Positions 13,269-15,154 of a DNA stretch of 15,154 nt are shown piece after piece. The notes beneath the pieces were generated by a model. That model worked only from the letters and a program-made list of their open reading frames with translations, was not told the origin of the DNA and searched no databases. How positions within the stretch are numbered: the stretch's first letter is position 1; each line of letters begins with the position of its first letter. The stretch spans positions 1 to 15,154 of the forward strand of contig CAZQFS010000068.1 in the NCBI GenBank assembly GCA_964592755.1. The letters are read 5' to 3'. The translations under genes were made by a program, and so were the position numbers. This DNA is from CAZQFS01 sp964592755 (GTDB taxonomy: Bacteria > Hydrothermota > Tepidihabitantia > Tepidihabitantales > Tepidihabitantaceae).

Positions 13269-15154
13269 TCAGTCGAGCAGCAGGAACTTGCTGACCGTCT
13301 CGCGGTCCGGCATCGAGACTTTCAGGAAGTAGATGCCGTGCGCGAGTGACTTAGGCTGCCACCAGAGACGGCCGGCTCCGGGCTTGACCATGAAACCCTG
13401 CTCGGATACGGCCCGGCCGGTCGCATCGTACGCGGTCAGGACCAGCGGGCCCTCGCGGCGCGAGAAGTAGTGCACAAACGTGCCGCCCCGGAACGGATTG
13501 GGCGAAAGGAACAGCGGCCGCTCCGCAGTCGCCACATTGATGACCTCCGGCTCAGAGACGCCGAGCAGGTTGGCGTTGTACCAGCTCTGCGCGCTCTCGG
13601 CCGCGGCGCTGAATCCGCTCACCGTCGTCGCGCCGACCACGGCGAACGAGACGCGCTGGGTTCCTCCCACAGGCAGGTTGAACGGCCCGGCCGACGCGAG
13701 GATTGACCAGTCATACGCCCGGTTCGAGCTGCGCAGGCCGATGGAGCCATTGAGCATCCGGTACTTCTGATTGTCGGTCACGCACGAATCCGGGTAGACC
13801 CAGACCGCGTGGTCGATGGCCGCGAGATTACGGAAACTCGCCGGCTCCAGGATGGCCAGGCCCGCGGTAGGATTCTCGCTCGACTGCTGCTTCATCCACA
13901 CCCGACGGCGCACCGTGTCGGTCGCGGCGACATTGGTCGTCGGGTCTGAACCGATGTCAAAGTCGCAGTGGTAACCGACGTACAGACCGTCAATGCTCTG
14001 CGAACCCTGGTTGGTGAAGTCGTAGGTGACAATGGCGAAGTCGTCGAAGTTCGGGTTGGCGAGCATGTACCAGTTCGCCTGGACGTTCAAACCCTTGGGC
14101 GCAGGATGGCCGGCGTCGCTCATCGTGTTGCGCCAGTGCTCGTCAGCCGGGTACGGCGGCAGCACAATGCGGAAGCTGTCGGTCATGCGCCAGTCATGGT
14201 TCGTGCCCGAGTTGGCCGGCTGAGAGAAGAAATGGTCGACAAGGTAGCTGGCCGAGTTGCCCGCTTCGAGCGAGCCAAAGAACAGGCACGAAGTCGCGGT
14301 CTTGGGCACGCGGAAACCGCTGCCCAGGTCCAGCGCCGGCGGCTCGTCGTAGCCGAGCGAGCCGATGCCGCACACCGACAAAGCCACCGCCCCGGTATCA
14401 AGGTCAAAGACAAACTGGCCCGGAATCGGCGGCAGTCCGACCTGCAAACTGAACGTGAACATCCAGTCGTGCGCAAAGTTGTCTGAGTGCACCTTGAGCG
14501 TACAGGTAACATGCGTGCCCGGCGGAATCCCGGAACCGGCCTGGGCCATGAACGGGTCGGCGCGGTTGGTACGGACAGAATCGCGCGGCACGGTGCCGTA
14601 GCCTGCCGTCGAGTCGGTGATGACGAACTGCGCGTGGTTCGACTTCAGCCGGGCAGTCACGTTCTGCGCCTCGGCATTGCCGTTGTTGCGCAAGGTGACG
14701 TAAATCTTGCCCGTCTCGCCCGGGTCGAATCGGCCGTTGTTGTTGCCGGTCGAGTCAATCACCTGGTTCGAAACGTAGATGATATTGGGCTGGGGCTGAC
14801 CGCCACCGCCGACCATCACCGTCCGTGTCCCGGGCAGAATCGGCGTATGGGGTACACCGGGCACTGAAGAACGGGCATGTCCCTCAGAAACGGTGACCAG
14901 CATTGCACCCGGCGTGCCTGCGTTCAGAGCCAGCGTTGCCTGGCCCGACGCATTGGTGCGCTCGGCCACATACACATCCGGCTGCTTGTGGGCACAGACC
15001 AGCGCACCTTCGACCGGCTGACCGCCCGTGGTCACGGTAACGTTCATGTTGTACGGCCCGGTCGGCACCGAGTCCGGCGCCCCGATGTTGGCCGTGGCCG
15101 GCATCCCGCCGGTCCAGACCGGCATTGACGGGTCGCCCAGTACCACATACATCC
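13269..15154 (-). CDS. C25/gingipain-like secreted protein, C-terminal part
   Basis: The gene runs off the right edge; an in-frame Met at 15152 is internal, so the true start and the protease domain are not in the window. The visible 627 residues begin with YVVLGDPSMPVWTGG, typical of the end of the C25 (gingipain) catalytic domain. A gingipain C-terminal Ig-like fold (about 25-105) follows, and then a CARDB-like beta domain (about 120-245) with the acidic loop DSTGNNNGRFDPGE, a likely calcium site. A domain of about 290 residues (about 250-540) that I do not recognise contains ANPNFDDFAIVTYDFTNQG and VGYHCDFDIG. A type IX-like sorting domain fills 549-627 (LSPNPFRGGTFVHYF, AHGIYFLKVSM). Predicted to be surface-attached. 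The catalytic His and Cys cannot be checked here. Confidence 0.85.
   Translation of the reverse strand, partial: MYVVLGDPSMPVWTGGMPATANIGAPDSVPTGPYNMNVTVTTGGQPVEGALVCAHKQPDVYVAERTNASGQATLALNAGTPGAMLVTVSEGHARSSVPGVPHTPILPGTRTVMVGGGGQPQPNIIYVSNQVIDSTGNNNGRFDPGETGKIYVTLRNNGNAEAQNVTARLKSNHAQFVITDSTAGYGTVPRDSVRTNRADPFMAQAGSGIPPGTHVTCTLKVHSDNFAHDWMFTFSLQVGLPPIPGQFVFDLDTGAVALSVCGIGSLGYDEPPALDLGSGFRVPKTATSCLFFGSLEAGNSASYLVDHFFSQPANSGTNHDWRMTDSFRIVLPPYPADEHWRNTMSDAGHPAPKGLNVQANWYMLANPNFDDFAIVTYDFTNQGSQSIDGLYVGYHCDFDIGSDPTTNVAATDTVRRRVWMKQQSSENPTAGLAILEPASFRNLAAIDHAVWVYPDSCVTDNQKYRMLNGSIGLRSSNRAYDWSILASAGPFNLPVGGTQRVSFAVVGATTVSGFSAAAESAQSWYNANLLGVSEPEVINVATAERPLFLSPNPFRGGTFVHYFSRREGPLVLTAYDATGRAVSEQGFMVKPGAGRLWWQPKSLAHGIYFLKVSMPDRETVSKFLLLD

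Overview
The window is a high-GC bacterial chromosome segment with dense genes, short intergenic gaps and 4-base start/stop overlaps. Three predicted secreted proteins end in a C-terminal domain of the type IX secretion (Por) sorting kind. Together with a gingipain-like C25 peptidase tail and an Rnf complex in the C-D-G-E-A-B order, this suggests an uncultured anaerobe of the Fibrobacteres-Chlorobi-Bacteroidetes neighbourhood, for example a WOR-3/Stahlbacteria-like lineage. That placement is inference; no rRNA gene or marker in the window fixes the taxon.

Layout from left to right: (1) 4-279, a 12-bp minisatellite of 23 in-phase units, followed by about 400 bp of non-coding DNA holding copies of an inverted repeat. 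(2) 690-1801, a DpnA-like adenine DNA methyltransferase, followed at once by a 48-codon remnant resembling the N-terminus of MutH/Sau3AI-type GATC endonucleases; this reads as a decayed GATC restriction-modification locus. (3) 1847-6972, a complete rnfCDGEAB operon for a membrane ferredoxin:NAD+ oxidoreductase, closed by a hairpin. (4) 7007-9176 on the minus strand, a secreted seven-bladed propeller protein with a sorting domain, downstream of a small exported protein of unknown function. (5) 9450-10481, an exported SGNH/GDSL-type hydrolase with a sorting domain. (6) 10566-13204, a lysine-ketoglutarate-reductase-like protein and a saccharopine dehydrogenase encoded as two overlapping genes, i.e. 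a split version of the saccharopine lysine pathway, closed by a strong hairpin. (7) 13269 to the right edge on the minus strand, the C-terminal part of a large C25/gingipain-like secreted protein.

The physiology suggested is anaerobic: Rnf couples reduced ferredoxin and NAD+ to an ion gradient, the saccharopine pair turns lysine and 2-oxoglutarate into aminoadipate semialdehyde and glutamate, and several proteins are exported and probably surface-anchored. No clearly new multi-gene system is visible. The most useful unexplained signals are four good promoter-like sequences whose -10 boxes end 6-15 bases before a start codon (leaderless or nearly leaderless transcripts), a poly-G promoter spacer on the minus strand, and the eroded GATC restriction locus.
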